A DNA stretch of 64,000 bases from JAGSPQ01 sp038206395 (lineage in GTDB: Bacteria; Myxococcota; Myxococcia; Myxococcales; Myxococcaceae): NCBI GenBank assembly GCA_038206395.1, contig JBBRAX010000027.1:30482-94481 (forward strand), read 5' to 3'. Position 1 is the first letter of the stretch. The number at the start of each line of letters is the position of its first letter. Below the pieces are notes generated by a model. The model worked only from the letters and a program-made list of their open reading frames with translations, was not told the origin of the DNA and searched no databases. Of the stretch, positions 27,572 through 35,859 are shown one piece after another. A program made the position numbers and the translations under genes.

Positions 27572-28852
27572 TTACGGCGCCTTCTCCCGCCAGATCGCGA
27601 AGGGTCGAATGTCGAACAATTTGCAGGTCGTGGTCCCGAAGCTGCTGTCGGTGACGTTGAGCGCCCGGAAAGCGCCCTGCGGCACCGTGAGCAGCGCCGC
27701 CTTGCCCGGCTCGAGGCTCGACTCCACTGGCGCGTTCGAGAACTTCGTCTTGAAGAACAGCTGTTTTCCACACTCATTGAAGCGGCAACCGATGATGGGG
27801 GTGGTCGACGTGACGGTGAAAGGCGCGGTGTCCTCGGCCTTGAGCGACATGCCCTGCTGGGCGTGATCCGCCGCGAACAGCAGCGCGCCCGTGGCCTCGC
27901 GAATGGTCAGCGCGCGGTTCTCGGGGTTGGTCGAGGTCGAGCGGTCGATGAGCTTCACCGTCACCTTCGCGCCCTGCGGCACCGGAGCGGCCTGCCCCAT
28001 CGGCAGCGTCACAAACACCGCCGCGGTCAGCGTCTCGCCGCTCGGGCCGGTGCGCTTGAGCCGCACGGTCATCGTGCCGCCGTTGTAGATGACGGAGGTG
28101 ATCTCGCCGGTGCCCGTCGAGACCGCGACGCCCGCGTCGGCAGTGGCCGTGGTGAAGAAGCCCTGGTCAGTGGAGTCGATGCGCAGGGCGTAGCCCGCGC
28201 CGAGCACCGGAAAGCCGTTGGCCGGACAGCTGGCCGTGCATGAGCCCGCGAGGCAGAGCTCGCCGACACCGACACAGTCGGACTGCTGGGTACAGGTGGT
28301 GCCCTTCTTCGGGCTCACCTCAACGATGCCGTCGGCGATGCGGAACTCTTTGTCGACGCAGGTCTGGTCGGGCTTCGGGTAAGCGGCAGCGAGGCGGCCG
28401 CCGTCGGGCAGCTCAACGCCCAGCACCTCGCTCTGGTAGCAGAGCTGCAGCTTGAAGGCTTCGTCGGTGGGCGCGTTCTCTGGCGCGAGGCACGCGACGT
28501 CGCACGTGCTGATCGAGGTGACATGCACCACGCCATTCCAGGTGCGCTCGAACGTGTCGCCCGGCTGAATCTTGCGGACGAAGCTGGTCGGGCCGCCGTC
28601 GCCGCACGAACAGGTGGAGTCGCAGACCTGGTCGCAGGTGCGGCACGCGCACGGAACCGTGTCTTCGAACCCGAGCCAGGCGCCGGCGATGCCCCGCTGC
28701 ACCTCGAGGCCCAGAATGTCGTTCGAGTCGTCGACGAAGATCGGCGCGCTCGAGGTGTTCTTCACCCTCAACGTGATCGATTTGGGATCAGAGGTGCCAC
28801 ATCGGCAACCAATGGCGAACACAATCAGGAAAGAGGCAACGAAGGGTCTCAT
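27572..28852 (-). CDS. hypothetical cysteine-rich lipoprotein
   Basis: The product has 426 residues with the signal MRPFVASFLIVFAIGCRCG. A Cys cluster (CACRTCDQVCDSTCSCGDGG) follows a short beta-rich domain, and a CLAGSC motif and Ig-like strands come later (NTSSAPIFVDD; VTVKLIDRST). No enzyme motif is seen. An ATG four codons further up (28864) would also be possible. It diverges from the vWA lipoprotein gene over a 123-nt spacer, and its stop is 20 nt before the Ser/Thr kinase start. Confidence 0.7.
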   Translation of the reverse strand: MRPFVASFLIVFAIGCRCGTSDPKSITLRVKNTSSAPIFVDDSNDILGLEVQRGIAGAWLGFEDTVPCACRTCDQVCDSTCSCGDGGPTSFVRKIQPGDTFERTWNGVVHVTSISTCDVACLAPENAPTDEAFKLQLCYQSEVLGVELPDGGRLAAAYPKPDQTCVDKEFRIADGIVEVSPKKGTTCTQQSDCVGVGELCLAGSCTASCPANGFPVLGAGYALRIDSTDQGFFTTATADAGVAVSTGTGEITSVIYNGGTMTVRLKRTGPSGETLTAAVFVTLPMGQAAPVPQGAKVTVKLIDRSTSTNPENRALTIREATGALLFAADHAQQGMSLKAEDTAPFTVTSTTPIIGCRFNECGKQLFFKTKFSNAPVESSLEPGKAALLTVPQGAFRALNVTDSSFGTTTCKLFDIRPFAIWREKAP

Positions 28853-28975
28853 GCGCGACGCCATTGTCGTAGGTTGGAAGAAAGTCCGCTGCAACTCATT
28901 GAATGGAAAAGCCAGCTTGACTGTTGAGCATCCTGCTTGCACGGCGAGGGCCACTCTCGCAATGTCTCCTGCCCG

Positions 28976-30049
28976 ATGAAACGCGTCCTTCTTCTACTGC
29001 TGCCTGCGCTCGTGCTCTTCGCCTGTGATCGGGTCGGACGCGAGAACGGTCGTGGCACCGCTGCTCCGGACGTGGCGCCGCCGCGGTTGTCTCCCGTCGA
29101 GATCAAGCCGCCGAAGATTGAGAGGTCGATCACCGGCCGGGTCGAGGTCATCGATCCCCCGCGCATCGACGCGACGCAAGTCGACCTGGTGAAGCAGGCC
29201 GATGGCATCGTCGACATCCTCTGGGTGGTCGACGATTCGGGCTCGATGGCGAACCAGCGCAAGACGCTGGTGAACAACTTCGATCGCTTCCTCGGCGCGC
29301 TGCTGACGCTGAAGGTGAGCTGGCAGATGGGCGTCACCACCACGAATGCCCTCGATCTCGGCAAGCTTCGCGGCACGACCAAGATCATCAAGCTCACCAC
29401 CCCGAACCCCAAGCTGCTGTTCGAGACCAACACGACTTTCATGGGCTCGCGCACGCGGTGGGAACAGGGCCTGCGCATGGCCGAGCTGGCGGTGACCGGC
29501 ACGAACATCGCTCCGAACGGGCCGAACGACGGCTTCCTGCGGCCCACTGCGGCGCTGGCGGTGATCGTGGTGACGGACGAAGACGACAGCAGCTTCGGCA
29601 CGCCCGACCATTTCGCCCGCGTGTTCCGCACCGCGAAGGGCAAAGGCAACGAGGCGCTGGTGACCTTCTCGACGATCGCTGGATCCACGCCGGTGGGCTG
29701 CACCCCGCCGGGTGAGTCGATCTACTACGGCAGCCTCGCCGAGCCCGCGTTTCGCTACGCGTCCGTGTCGACCAAGACCGGAGGCGTGGTCGGCTCGATC
29801 TGCGACGCGTCCTTCGAGAACACGCTGGTGTCGATCGCCGAGGCGCTGAACACCCTGCGCCGCGTCTTCCCGCTGACCCTCAAGCCGCTGCTGTCGTCCC
29901 TCACCGTCAAAGTGAACGGGGTGACGATTCCTCAAGATCCGATCAGCGGCTGGCAGTACCGGCTCGACACCAACAGCATCGTGTTCCTCGGCACGTACAT
30001 TCCTCCTCCGGGGGCGATTCTTCGCCTCGAGTACGCGTTCGCCAAATGA
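28976..30049 (+). CDS. vWA-domain lipoprotein
   Basis: The product has 357 residues with signal MKRVLLLLLPALVLFAC (lipid Cys at 17). A von Willebrand A domain has the MIDAS motif WVVDDSGSMANQRKTL and a later LAVIVVTDEDDSSFG, so metal-dependent protein binding at the cell surface is likely. The C-terminus forms a separate beta region (LKPLLSSLTVKVNGVTIPQD). The next gene starts inside its stop codon (ATGA at 30046), so the two are translated together. It resembles the truncated vWA protein at the left edge of the window. Confidence 0.85.
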   Translation: MKRVLLLLLPALVLFACDRVGRENGRGTAAPDVAPPRLSPVEIKPPKIERSITGRVEVIDPPRIDATQVDLVKQADGIVDILWVVDDSGSMANQRKTLVNNFDRFLGALLTLKVSWQMGVTTTNALDLGKLRGTTKIIKLTTPNPKLLFETNTTFMGSRTRWEQGLRMAELAVTGTNIAPNGPNDGFLRPTAALAVIVVTDEDDSSFGTPDHFARVFRTAKGKGNEALVTFSTIAGSTPVGCTPPGESIYYGSLAEPAFRYASVSTKTGGVVGSICDASFENTLVSIAEALNTLRRVFPLTLKPLLSSLTVKVNGVTIPQDPISGWQYRLDTNSIVFLGTYIPPPGAILRLEYAFAK

Positions 30050-31461
30050 TCCGCGCCCCTGCCCTGCTCGCCTTCGTGCTGCTCGCCGCTGCCGGCTGTT
30101 CGCGCACCGCGCTGAACCCCGCCTGCCCCAACGGCTACACGTTGAACAAAGACAACAAGTGCGTCTGCTCGACCGACGAGGGCTGCCCCACCGGCTACTC
30201 GTGTGAAGAGAGCGTCTGTCAGTGCCGCACCACCAGCTGCTGCCCCACCGGCTACCAGTACTCGACATTGTCGGAAGCGTGCGTCTGCCGCGCCGAGGCG
30301 TGCTGCCCGAAGGACCACCGGTGGATCGCCGCCGAGTCGAAGTGCACCTGCGCGGCGCAAGACTGCTGCCCCGACGGCTACACCTTCAACGAGACGACGA
30401 AGAGCTGCGAATGCGCAGGCGATCAGTGCTGCCCCGTCGGCTACATCTTCGATGCCTCGCCGACGAAGCTCGCCTGCGTGTGCAACGCCGACTCGTGCTG
30501 CCCGGTCGACTTCGTGTTCGACACGCTCGCGAAGGACTGCGTCTGTGCAAAGGACGCGTGCTGCCCGCCGAACCACAAGTACAGCCCGACCGTGCGCGCG
30601 TGCGTGTGCATCGGCGATGCGTGCTGCCCCACGGGCTACAAGAAGGACACCGACATGGAGCGCTGCGTCTGCATCAGCGACGCGGCTTGCGGCGCGAACA
30701 ACGTGTGTGACGCGGTGACGGGCGCCTGCAAGTGCCTCAACGACATGGGCTGCAAGGCGGGCAACTTCTGCAACGCGCTGGGCTTCTGCCAGTCGATCGC
30801 CGCGTGCACGAGCAACGCCGACTGCCCGACGGCGTACTTCTGCGACATCACGAACAACCAGTGCGTGCCGGGCGGCCCGTGCACCCTCGACGAGCACTGC
30901 CCTCTGGATCAGATCTGCAACGCGACCACGGCGGCCTGCAAGCCCGGCTGCCGGAAGGACGGCGACTGCGCGGGGAAGAAGACCTGCAACAACGGCACGT
31001 GCTCGGTGTTCTGCCGCGACAACTCGTACTGCGCAGTGAATCAGTTCTGCAACAAGACCTCGGGCGTCTGCGCCGCGGTCGCCACCCGGCCCGACTGCAA
31101 GTCCTGCGGGGCAGACCCGACGACCTGCAACTTCGGCTCGGCGGGCTCGCCGACCTTCATCGAAGGCCACTGCCTCGGCTTCGTCAGTGAAGGCACCACG
31201 ATGCGGTTCTGCGGCCTCGACTGTGCCACCAACGACCAGTGCCCGGCGGGCTTCGACTGCGGCGGCGTGATCTTCGACTGCTCGAACGCGCTGTCGTCGT
31301 GCGAGGCCGTGGCCGGTGAGACGATCACCTGCAACTCGTACCTGGTCGAGAACGAAGACGGGCCCCAGAAGTTCTGCGCCGACAGCTCGGGCAACCCCCA
31401 CGAGTATTTCAAGGCCTGCGCTCCAAGCTCGGGCTTCTGCCCTGCGACCACGGCGCCTTGA
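30046..31461 (+). CDS. lipoprotein with tandem Cys-Cys-Pro repeats
   Basis: The product has 471 residues with lipoprotein signal MIRAPALLAFVLLAAAGC. Seven consecutive repeats of about 20-22 residues begin with CCP (CCPTGYQYS, CCPKDHRWI, CCPDGYTFN, CCPVGYIFD, CCPVDFVFD, CCPPNHKYS, CCPTGYKKD), and each closes with a CxC pair. EGF/DSL-like Cys motifs follow (CTSNADCPTAYFC, CTLDEHCPLDQIC, CRDNSYCAVNQFC). All cysteines would pair in the oxidising periplasm or outside the cell. It is coupled by ATGA overlap to the vWA lipoprotein, suggesting a joint adhesive or structural surface function. No described family is recognised for the repeat block. Confidence 0.8.
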   Translation: MIRAPALLAFVLLAAAGCSRTALNPACPNGYTLNKDNKCVCSTDEGCPTGYSCEESVCQCRTTSCCPTGYQYSTLSEACVCRAEACCPKDHRWIAAESKCTCAAQDCCPDGYTFNETTKSCECAGDQCCPVGYIFDASPTKLACVCNADSCCPVDFVFDTLAKDCVCAKDACCPPNHKYSPTVRACVCIGDACCPTGYKKDTDMERCVCISDAACGANNVCDAVTGACKCLNDMGCKAGNFCNALGFCQSIAACTSNADCPTAYFCDITNNQCVPGGPCTLDEHCPLDQICNATTAACKPGCRKDGDCAGKKTCNNGTCSVFCRDNSYCAVNQFCNKTSGVCAAVATRPDCKSCGADPTTCNFGSAGSPTFIEGHCLGFVSEGTTMRFCGLDCATNDQCPAGFDCGGVIFDCSNALSSCEAVAGETITCNSYLVENEDGPQKFCADSSGNPHEYFKACAPSSGFCPATTAP

Positions 31462-31659
31462 GCCGACCCGGGGTTCTGCAACCCCCACACGTCGCCTTTC
31501 CATTCGAGTTGTGTGGTTTGCGCGAGCTGCGCCCTTATAGACAGGGTCGCCCTCGACTTTGCGCAGGAACGCCCCTGACCCGAGGTGGGCGATTTTGCCC
31601 CAATCCTTTTGACGGCGGGGGTTGGCGAGAAGGTCCGCTTCTCGCACTCAAGTCGACCC

Positions 31660-32112
31660 ATGAGCGAGCTCAACCCGGCACACCTGGTTCCTCTCGAACG
31701 TGCTGCCCCCACTGCACCGCGGCGGGGCAGCGTGCTGCTCATCGACGACGAAGAGCTGATCGGCGTCGCGCTCAAGCGGCTGCTGCGCAAACAGCACGAC
31801 GCGACAGCGGTCACCAGTGCGAGGGCCGGGCTGGGCCTCCTCGCCGATCACTCTTATGATCTCATCGTCTGCGACCTGCTGATGCCGGGGCTCAGTGGCA
31901 TCGACCTCTTCGCTTCGTTGCAGGAAATCCACCCGCAGGCCGCGCAGCGGATGATCTTCCTCACCGGTGGCGGCTTCCACCCCGACTCGTCGACCGCGCT
32001 GTGGCTCGCGTCCATCCCCAACTTGATCGTCCAGAAGCCTTACGAGTCGCGCTGGCTCGCGAATACGATCGACGAAATGATTCAGGCCTTCAGCGAGAGC
32101 CCGAGCCGGTAG
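31660..32112 (+). CDS. receiver-only response regulator
   Basis: The product has 150 residues: a short leader and one CheY-like receiver. The acidic pair is Asp29/Asp30 (LLIDDEEL), the phospho-acceptor is Asp72 (VCDLLMPG), the switch Thr is in FLTGG, and the Lys is in VQKPY. There is no output domain, so it must signal by protein contact. The ATG at 31660 is preferred over upstream in-frame codons because it starts just before the receiver. Its last 31 nt overlap the 3' end of rsmI on the other strand. No cognate kinase is adjacent. Confidence 0.88.
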   Translation: MSELNPAHLVPLERAAPTAPRRGSVLLIDDEELIGVALKRLLRKQHDATAVTSARAGLGLLADHSYDLIVCDLLMPGLSGIDLFASLQEIHPQAAQRMIFLTGGGFHPDSSTALWLASIPNLIVQKPYESRWLANTIDEMIQAFSESPSR

Positions 32113-32909
32113 AGGTCCTTCGCGGGCCAGCCGCTGGCTTCGGCCACCTGGGTCGAGAGCCCCTTGAGCTTTTCCCCGCGCTGCAGCCCGGCCGTAAGCG
32201 CCTGGGCAACCTCGGCTTCCGACCAACGCCCGGCGCCCGTGCGCCCTTCGATCACCACCACCACCTCACCCTTCACCTCGGCGCCCGCGTAGCGCTGCAC
32301 GAGCTCGGGCAGTGTGCCCCGCACCAGCTCTTCGTGAAGCTTGGTCAGCTCGCGCCCGATGCACGCGCGCCTTGGGCCGAAGATCCGCAAGAGCCTTTCC
32401 AGCGTCTCGCCCACCCGCCGCGGCGACTCGTAGAGCACGATCGTCGCCGACAGCCCCTTCACCTCTTCCAGCATCGCGTCTGCGTCGCTCCCCGTGCGCG
32501 GCAGGAAGCCCAGGAAGTGGAACCGCGCGGTCGGAAGCCCCGAGGCAGACAAGGCAGAGACGAGGGCGGTCGGCCCGGGAATCGGGATCACGGTGATGCC
32601 CCGCTCGACCGCTTCGGCCACCAGCCTTTCGCCCGGGTCGCTGATCGCCGGCGAGCCCGCGTCCGTGATCAACGCGCAGTCGTCGCCGCCCGCGATGCGA
32701 TCGAGCAGCCCGCCCGCCCGCTCGCCTTCCGCGAAGGCCGGCAGGCTCACCGTCGGCTTCCGGACGCCACAGTGGTCGAGAAGAATCCGCGAGTGCCGCG
32801 TGTCTTCGCAGGCGATGAACTGCACGTCTTTCAACGTCTGCACCGCGCGCGCAGTGATGTCGTCGAGGTTGCCGATCGGAGTCGCGACGAGGAAGAGGCG
32901 GCCGGTCAT
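32082..32909 (-). CDS. rsmI: 16S rRNA (cytidine-1402-2'-O)-methyltransferase
   Basis: A 275-residue SAM-dependent tetrapyrrole-methylase-fold enzyme that methylates C1402 in the ribosomal decoding centre. The N-terminal signature is LFLVATPIGNLDDIT, with CEDTRHSRILLDH, ITDAGSPAISDPGERLV, GPTALVSALSASGLP and YESPRRVGETL following. The ATG at 32909 places this signature at the expected position. It is the last gene of the rplS-yraN-rsmI block, 14 nt after yraN. The C-terminal extension ends with a Lys-rich helix as in other family members. Confidence 0.96.
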   Translation of the reverse strand: MTGRLFLVATPIGNLDDITARAVQTLKDVQFIACEDTRHSRILLDHCGVRKPTVSLPAFAEGERAGGLLDRIAGGDDCALITDAGSPAISDPGERLVAEAVERGITVIPIPGPTALVSALSASGLPTARFHFLGFLPRTGSDADAMLEEVKGLSATIVLYESPRRVGETLERLLRIFGPRRACIGRELTKLHEELVRGTLPELVQRYAGAEVKGEVVVVIEGRTGAGRWSEAEVAQALTAGLQRGEKLKGLSTQVAEASGWPAKDLYRLGLSLKA

Positions 32910-32923
32910 CTCTAACGCTGCTA

Positions 32924-33307
32924 TCAAAACCCCGCGTCGAACGCGTTGGGGATGTGCTCGACCGTCGCGTTGGGCCCCCGGCCGACCACCGCCACCACGT
33001 CGAACCGCACCGGCACCCGGTCGAGCAGCCGTTGCCGCTGCAGCCAGTAGATGGCCGCCTTCACCACCTTGCGCTGCTTGGCGAAGAGCACCGACTCGGA
33101 TGGAGCGCCGAAGATGTCGGTCGCCCGGCTGCGCACCTCGACGAAGCAGTGCACGGTGTCCTTCACCGCGATGATGTCGACCTCGCCGAACCGGCAGCTG
33201 ACGTTGCGGTCGAGAATCTCGTAGCCGTCGCGCTCGAGCAGCGCTGCCGCCAGCCCTTCTCCGCGATCGCCGAACTGGCGCCGCGTGTCCTGCCCCTTGA
33301 GCTCCAT
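32924..33307 (-). CDS. yraN: YraN/UPF0102 family endonuclease-like protein
   Basis: The 127-residue product shows the family motifs RRQFGDRGEGLAAALLERDG, DRNVSCRFGEVDIIAV and CFVEVRSR. The acidic residues of GEVDII and FVEVR match the nuclease-like core of the Holliday-junction-resolvase fold. The final Lys of the usual EVK motif is Arg here. Function in the cell is poorly known. It sits between the ATPase-like gene and rsmI, its usual neighbourhood near rplS. Confidence 0.92.
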   Translation of the reverse strand: MELKGQDTRRQFGDRGEGLAAALLERDGYEILDRNVSCRFGEVDIIAVKDTVHCFVEVRSRATDIFGAPSESVLFAKQRKVVKAAIYWLQRQRLLDRVPVRFDVVAVVGRGPNATVEHIPNAFDAGF

Positions 33308-33328
33308 CGCCCTGCCCCCCAGGCGCCG

Positions 33329-35242
33329 CTAGAGCGCCAACACTGGATCCGTAGGAGCGGCAGTATGGCTGGCAGGGGTGACATGCAGAATCTGGGTCAA
33401 GGTGCCCAGGTGCTTGAGCATGCGGATCACCAGCGGCAGCTTCGCGTCATCGAGCACGCCGCGAAACGCGTCTTCGAAGATCACCGGCACCTTCGACTGC
33501 GCCGAGTACTTCTCGACCAGGGTGAGGCGAATCGACAGGTAGACGAGGTCGAGATCCTTCCCCGGCAGCTCGCCCGCGGGCACCACCCGGCCCGGCGCGT
33601 GAATCTTCGCCTTGCCGTCTTTGTCGACGTCGACGCCGTGCAGCCGGCGGTCGGTGAGCGCGGCGATGTACTGGGCGCTGCGATCTTTCAGCGCGCCCCA
33701 CAGGCTCGGCACGTCGGTGTTGAACAGGTCAGCGCCCAGCACCATCAGCGCCGGCACCGGATCATCGAAGGTCTCGGTGGGCTCGGTGGAAACGGCCTCG
33801 AACTCGTCGGCGCCCGGCGGCGAGGCGGCGGGCGCAGGCGTCGCGGGTCTGCCCAACGATTCCTTCACCTTCACCAGCTCGCGCACCACGTCGCGTTCGT
33901 CGCGAATGTAGCCACCCGACATCTCGAGCAGCTTCTCGGTGATTTGTTCCTGCTCGGCCTTCAGCGCCGCAGCCTGCGCCAGCGCCTGCGACACCTGCGG
34001 GTCGGCCTCGAGCTCGAGCAGCCGCGTCTGGGCTTCGGCGGCCGCCGCCTCGAGCGCCGGGCGCCCCGACAGCCGCGCGACCAGCTCTTCCCCCGTCTCG
34101 ACGTTCGCCGCTCGCAGCGCCGCCTTCACCTGCCCCGAGAAGCCGGTGAAGTCGTCGTTGAGCTTTTTTTCCCGCACCGAGAACAGGTCGACCCGGCTCG
34201 ACTGCCGCGCGACGCGCTGCAGATCTTCGATGTACTTGAGCGCGATCAGGGCGCCGAAGGTGAAGGCCGGCACGCCGAGGAGCGCAAGGTATCGACCGCC
34301 GCCGTCGAGAAAAGCCGCCACCGCGACCAACACCACACCGCCGACCACCGCGCCGAGGAACTTCGGATCCTGCTGAAGTGCAGCCACCGTGACGTTGGCT
34401 CCGTTCTCTTCCGCGGCCAGCCTCTCGTCCTCGATCTTCTGCATCGCTTCGTCGCGCTTCTGCTGCTCGGCCGGGAACCGCTTCACCTTCTCGAGGATGT
34501 CGGGCGCCAGGCCCAGCGACTGGGGCGTTGGCGAGGCCGCGACCGCCTGCATCGCCAATTTCGCGGCGGACTTTGCGTCGTCGTAGCTCTTCACCATCGA
34601 CTCGAACTTGAAGAGCTCGGCCTGCAGGCCGTCTTGCCGGAACTGAATCTCGGCGACCTGCTTGCTCATCACGAGTTCCTTCTCGAGCTCGACGATGCGG
34701 TCTCGCGCTTCGTCCGGGTTCACCCCGGGCTGCGGCAGATCCGGCAAAGGCGCCATGCTCGAGGCCAGCTTCGGCTTCACTTTCTCGTGCGTGCCCGTCT
34801 TCACCGACTTCGGCCGGCGGGTCGGCAGCTGGGCGACAGAGAAGGTGAACAGCTGCTCGAACGTCGTGCGGGGCGGCATCCCGACGGTGGCGCGCAGCAT
34901 CTGCGCCATCTCAGCCGAGTCCTGCGTCACGATCTCGAACTGGTTGTTGGTGCGGTTGAGACGGTGAAGGCTGCCCGCGCCGCCGAGCTCACGCACCAGG
35001 CGCCACGCGCTTTGATCGTTGCCCTGAAACGAGAAGCCCGCCTTGCCCGCCTTGGCACCCGGCGCGAGAAAAGACGCGTCGCCACCGCGGCCATCGGGAA
35101 AACAGAGCGCCGACAGCAACCCGGCCAGAGGGCTCGGGGTCGCGGCCGGGCTCTTGAGCACGAGGTAGCCGGGCTTCAGTGCGACGCGTGCCGCAGGGGA
35201 GAACCCCCGCACCGCCTGCGCCGCCAACTCCAGCAGTAGCAA
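33329..35242 (-). CDS. degenerate SMC/YhaN-type ATPase-like membrane protein
   Basis: The product has 637 residues. The N-terminus aligns by eye with Rad50/YhaN ATPases (AVRGFSPAARVALKPGYLVL), but the Walker A position reads KSPAATPSPL instead of GPNEAGKST. A lobe-I segment FEQLFTFSVAQL is present, then coiled coil, two membrane helices near residues 300-345 (FLGAVVGGVVLVAVAAFL; YLALLGVPAFTFGALIAL), and more coiled coil. The C-terminal lobe has GELPGKDLDLVYLSIRLTL where LSxGxxxQ is expected, and a Walker B-like PVIFEDAF. Loss of the P-loop Lys and signature Ser/Gly predicts no ATP hydrolysis. The start is TTG at 35242 with GAGGGG upstream. It occupies the slot between rplS and yraN where rnhB is often found. 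Confidence 0.75.
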   Translation of the reverse strand: MLLLELAAQAVRGFSPAARVALKPGYLVLKSPAATPSPLAGLLSALCFPDGRGGDASFLAPGAKAGKAGFSFQGNDQSAWRLVRELGGAGSLHRLNRTNNQFEIVTQDSAEMAQMLRATVGMPPRTTFEQLFTFSVAQLPTRRPKSVKTGTHEKVKPKLASSMAPLPDLPQPGVNPDEARDRIVELEKELVMSKQVAEIQFRQDGLQAELFKFESMVKSYDDAKSAAKLAMQAVAASPTPQSLGLAPDILEKVKRFPAEQQKRDEAMQKIEDERLAAEENGANVTVAALQQDPKFLGAVVGGVVLVAVAAFLDGGGRYLALLGVPAFTFGALIALKYIEDLQRVARQSSRVDLFSVREKKLNDDFTGFSGQVKAALRAANVETGEELVARLSGRPALEAAAAEAQTRLLELEADPQVSQALAQAAALKAEQEQITEKLLEMSGGYIRDERDVVRELVKVKESLGRPATPAPAASPPGADEFEAVSTEPTETFDDPVPALMVLGADLFNTDVPSLWGALKDRSAQYIAALTDRRLHGVDVDKDGKAKIHAPGRVVPAGELPGKDLDLVYLSIRLTLVEKYSAQSKVPVIFEDAFRGVLDDAKLPLVIRMLKHLGTLTQILHVTPASHTAAPTDPVLAL

Positions 35243-35278
35243 GAGCCCCCCTCGATAGAACGCCGAACGAGGAAGAGG

Positions 35279-35668
35279 TTACTTCGTGGCGGCAGGAGCG
35301 GCCGTCTTCTCTTCCTCGCGATCCTCGATCGTGTCGACCTTCGAAGCCTTGCCGCGCAGACCGCGGAGGTAGAAGAGCCGGTTGCGCGCAACGGCGCCGC
35401 GGCTGAGGATGTCGATCGTCTCGTAGCGCGGGCTGTGGAGCGGGAAGATGCGCTCGACGCCGACGCCAAAGCTCATCTTGCGCACGGTGAACGAGGCGCG
35501 AACCCCGCCTTTCGTCTTGCGGATGACGATGCCTTCGAACGCCTGGACGCGTTCCTTCTCGCCTTCTTTGATCTTCCAGTTCACCCGAACGGTGTCTCCC
35601 GTGCGGAACTGGGGAGCGTTCTTGCGAATCTGACGGTCTTCGATGAACTGCATCATCGCGGCTTGCAT
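35279..35668 (-). CDS. rplS: 50S ribosomal protein L19
   Basis: A 129-residue ribosomal protein at the 30S-50S interface. Family sequence is plain: FRTGDTVRVNWKIKEGEKER, QAFEGIVIRKTKGGVRASFT, VGVERIFPLHSPR and RGAVARNRLFYLRGLRGKAS. The C-terminal Glu/Ala tail is longer than in E. coli. The ATG at 35668 is preferred because AAAGG lies 8 nt upstream. An in-frame GTG nine nt earlier would sit inside that ribosome-binding site. It heads the block that continues with the ATPase-like gene, yraN and rsmI. Confidence 0.97.
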   Translation of the reverse strand: MQAAMMQFIEDRQIRKNAPQFRTGDTVRVNWKIKEGEKERVQAFEGIVIRKTKGGVRASFTVRKMSFGVGVERIFPLHSPRYETIDILSRGAVARNRLFYLRGLRGKASKVDTIEDREEEKTAAPAATK

Positions 35669-35724
35669 GGTCGACACCTTTGAAACGCGCCCATCAATTC
35701 GGGCGAATGGAAATTGGGACGGCG

Positions 35725-35753
35725 CGGATACCAGACTTGACGTGCGGCTTCAA
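35725..35753 (-). promoter_or_regulatory. candidate rplS promoter
   Basis: Read on the minus strand, TTGAAG (35748-35753) and TATCCG (35725-35730) are spaced by 17 nt, upstream of rplS in the divergent spacer. The boxes are only moderately close to consensus. Confidence 0.35.
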
Positions 35754-35765
35754 CTGTTGCCAAAA

Positions 35766-35817
35766 GGCCCCGTTGTTTGTACCTGCGAACGACTTCGGGG
35801 CCCACCATACGGGTGGG
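35766..35817 (+). promoter_or_regulatory. structured leader of rplY with two competing hairpins
   Basis: Hairpin 1 (35766-35802) pairs GGCCCCG with CGGGGCC, then after a CTT bulge pairs TTGTTTG with CGAACGA around a 6-nt loop. Hairpin 2 (35801-35817) pairs CCCACC with GGTGGG. They share two bases, so they cannot both form fully. The element lies 43 nt before the rplY start. Confidence 0.45.
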
Positions 35818-35859
35818 ATGCCGGGGATCGCAGACTTGAAGGCACGGAGCAAGACCAAC

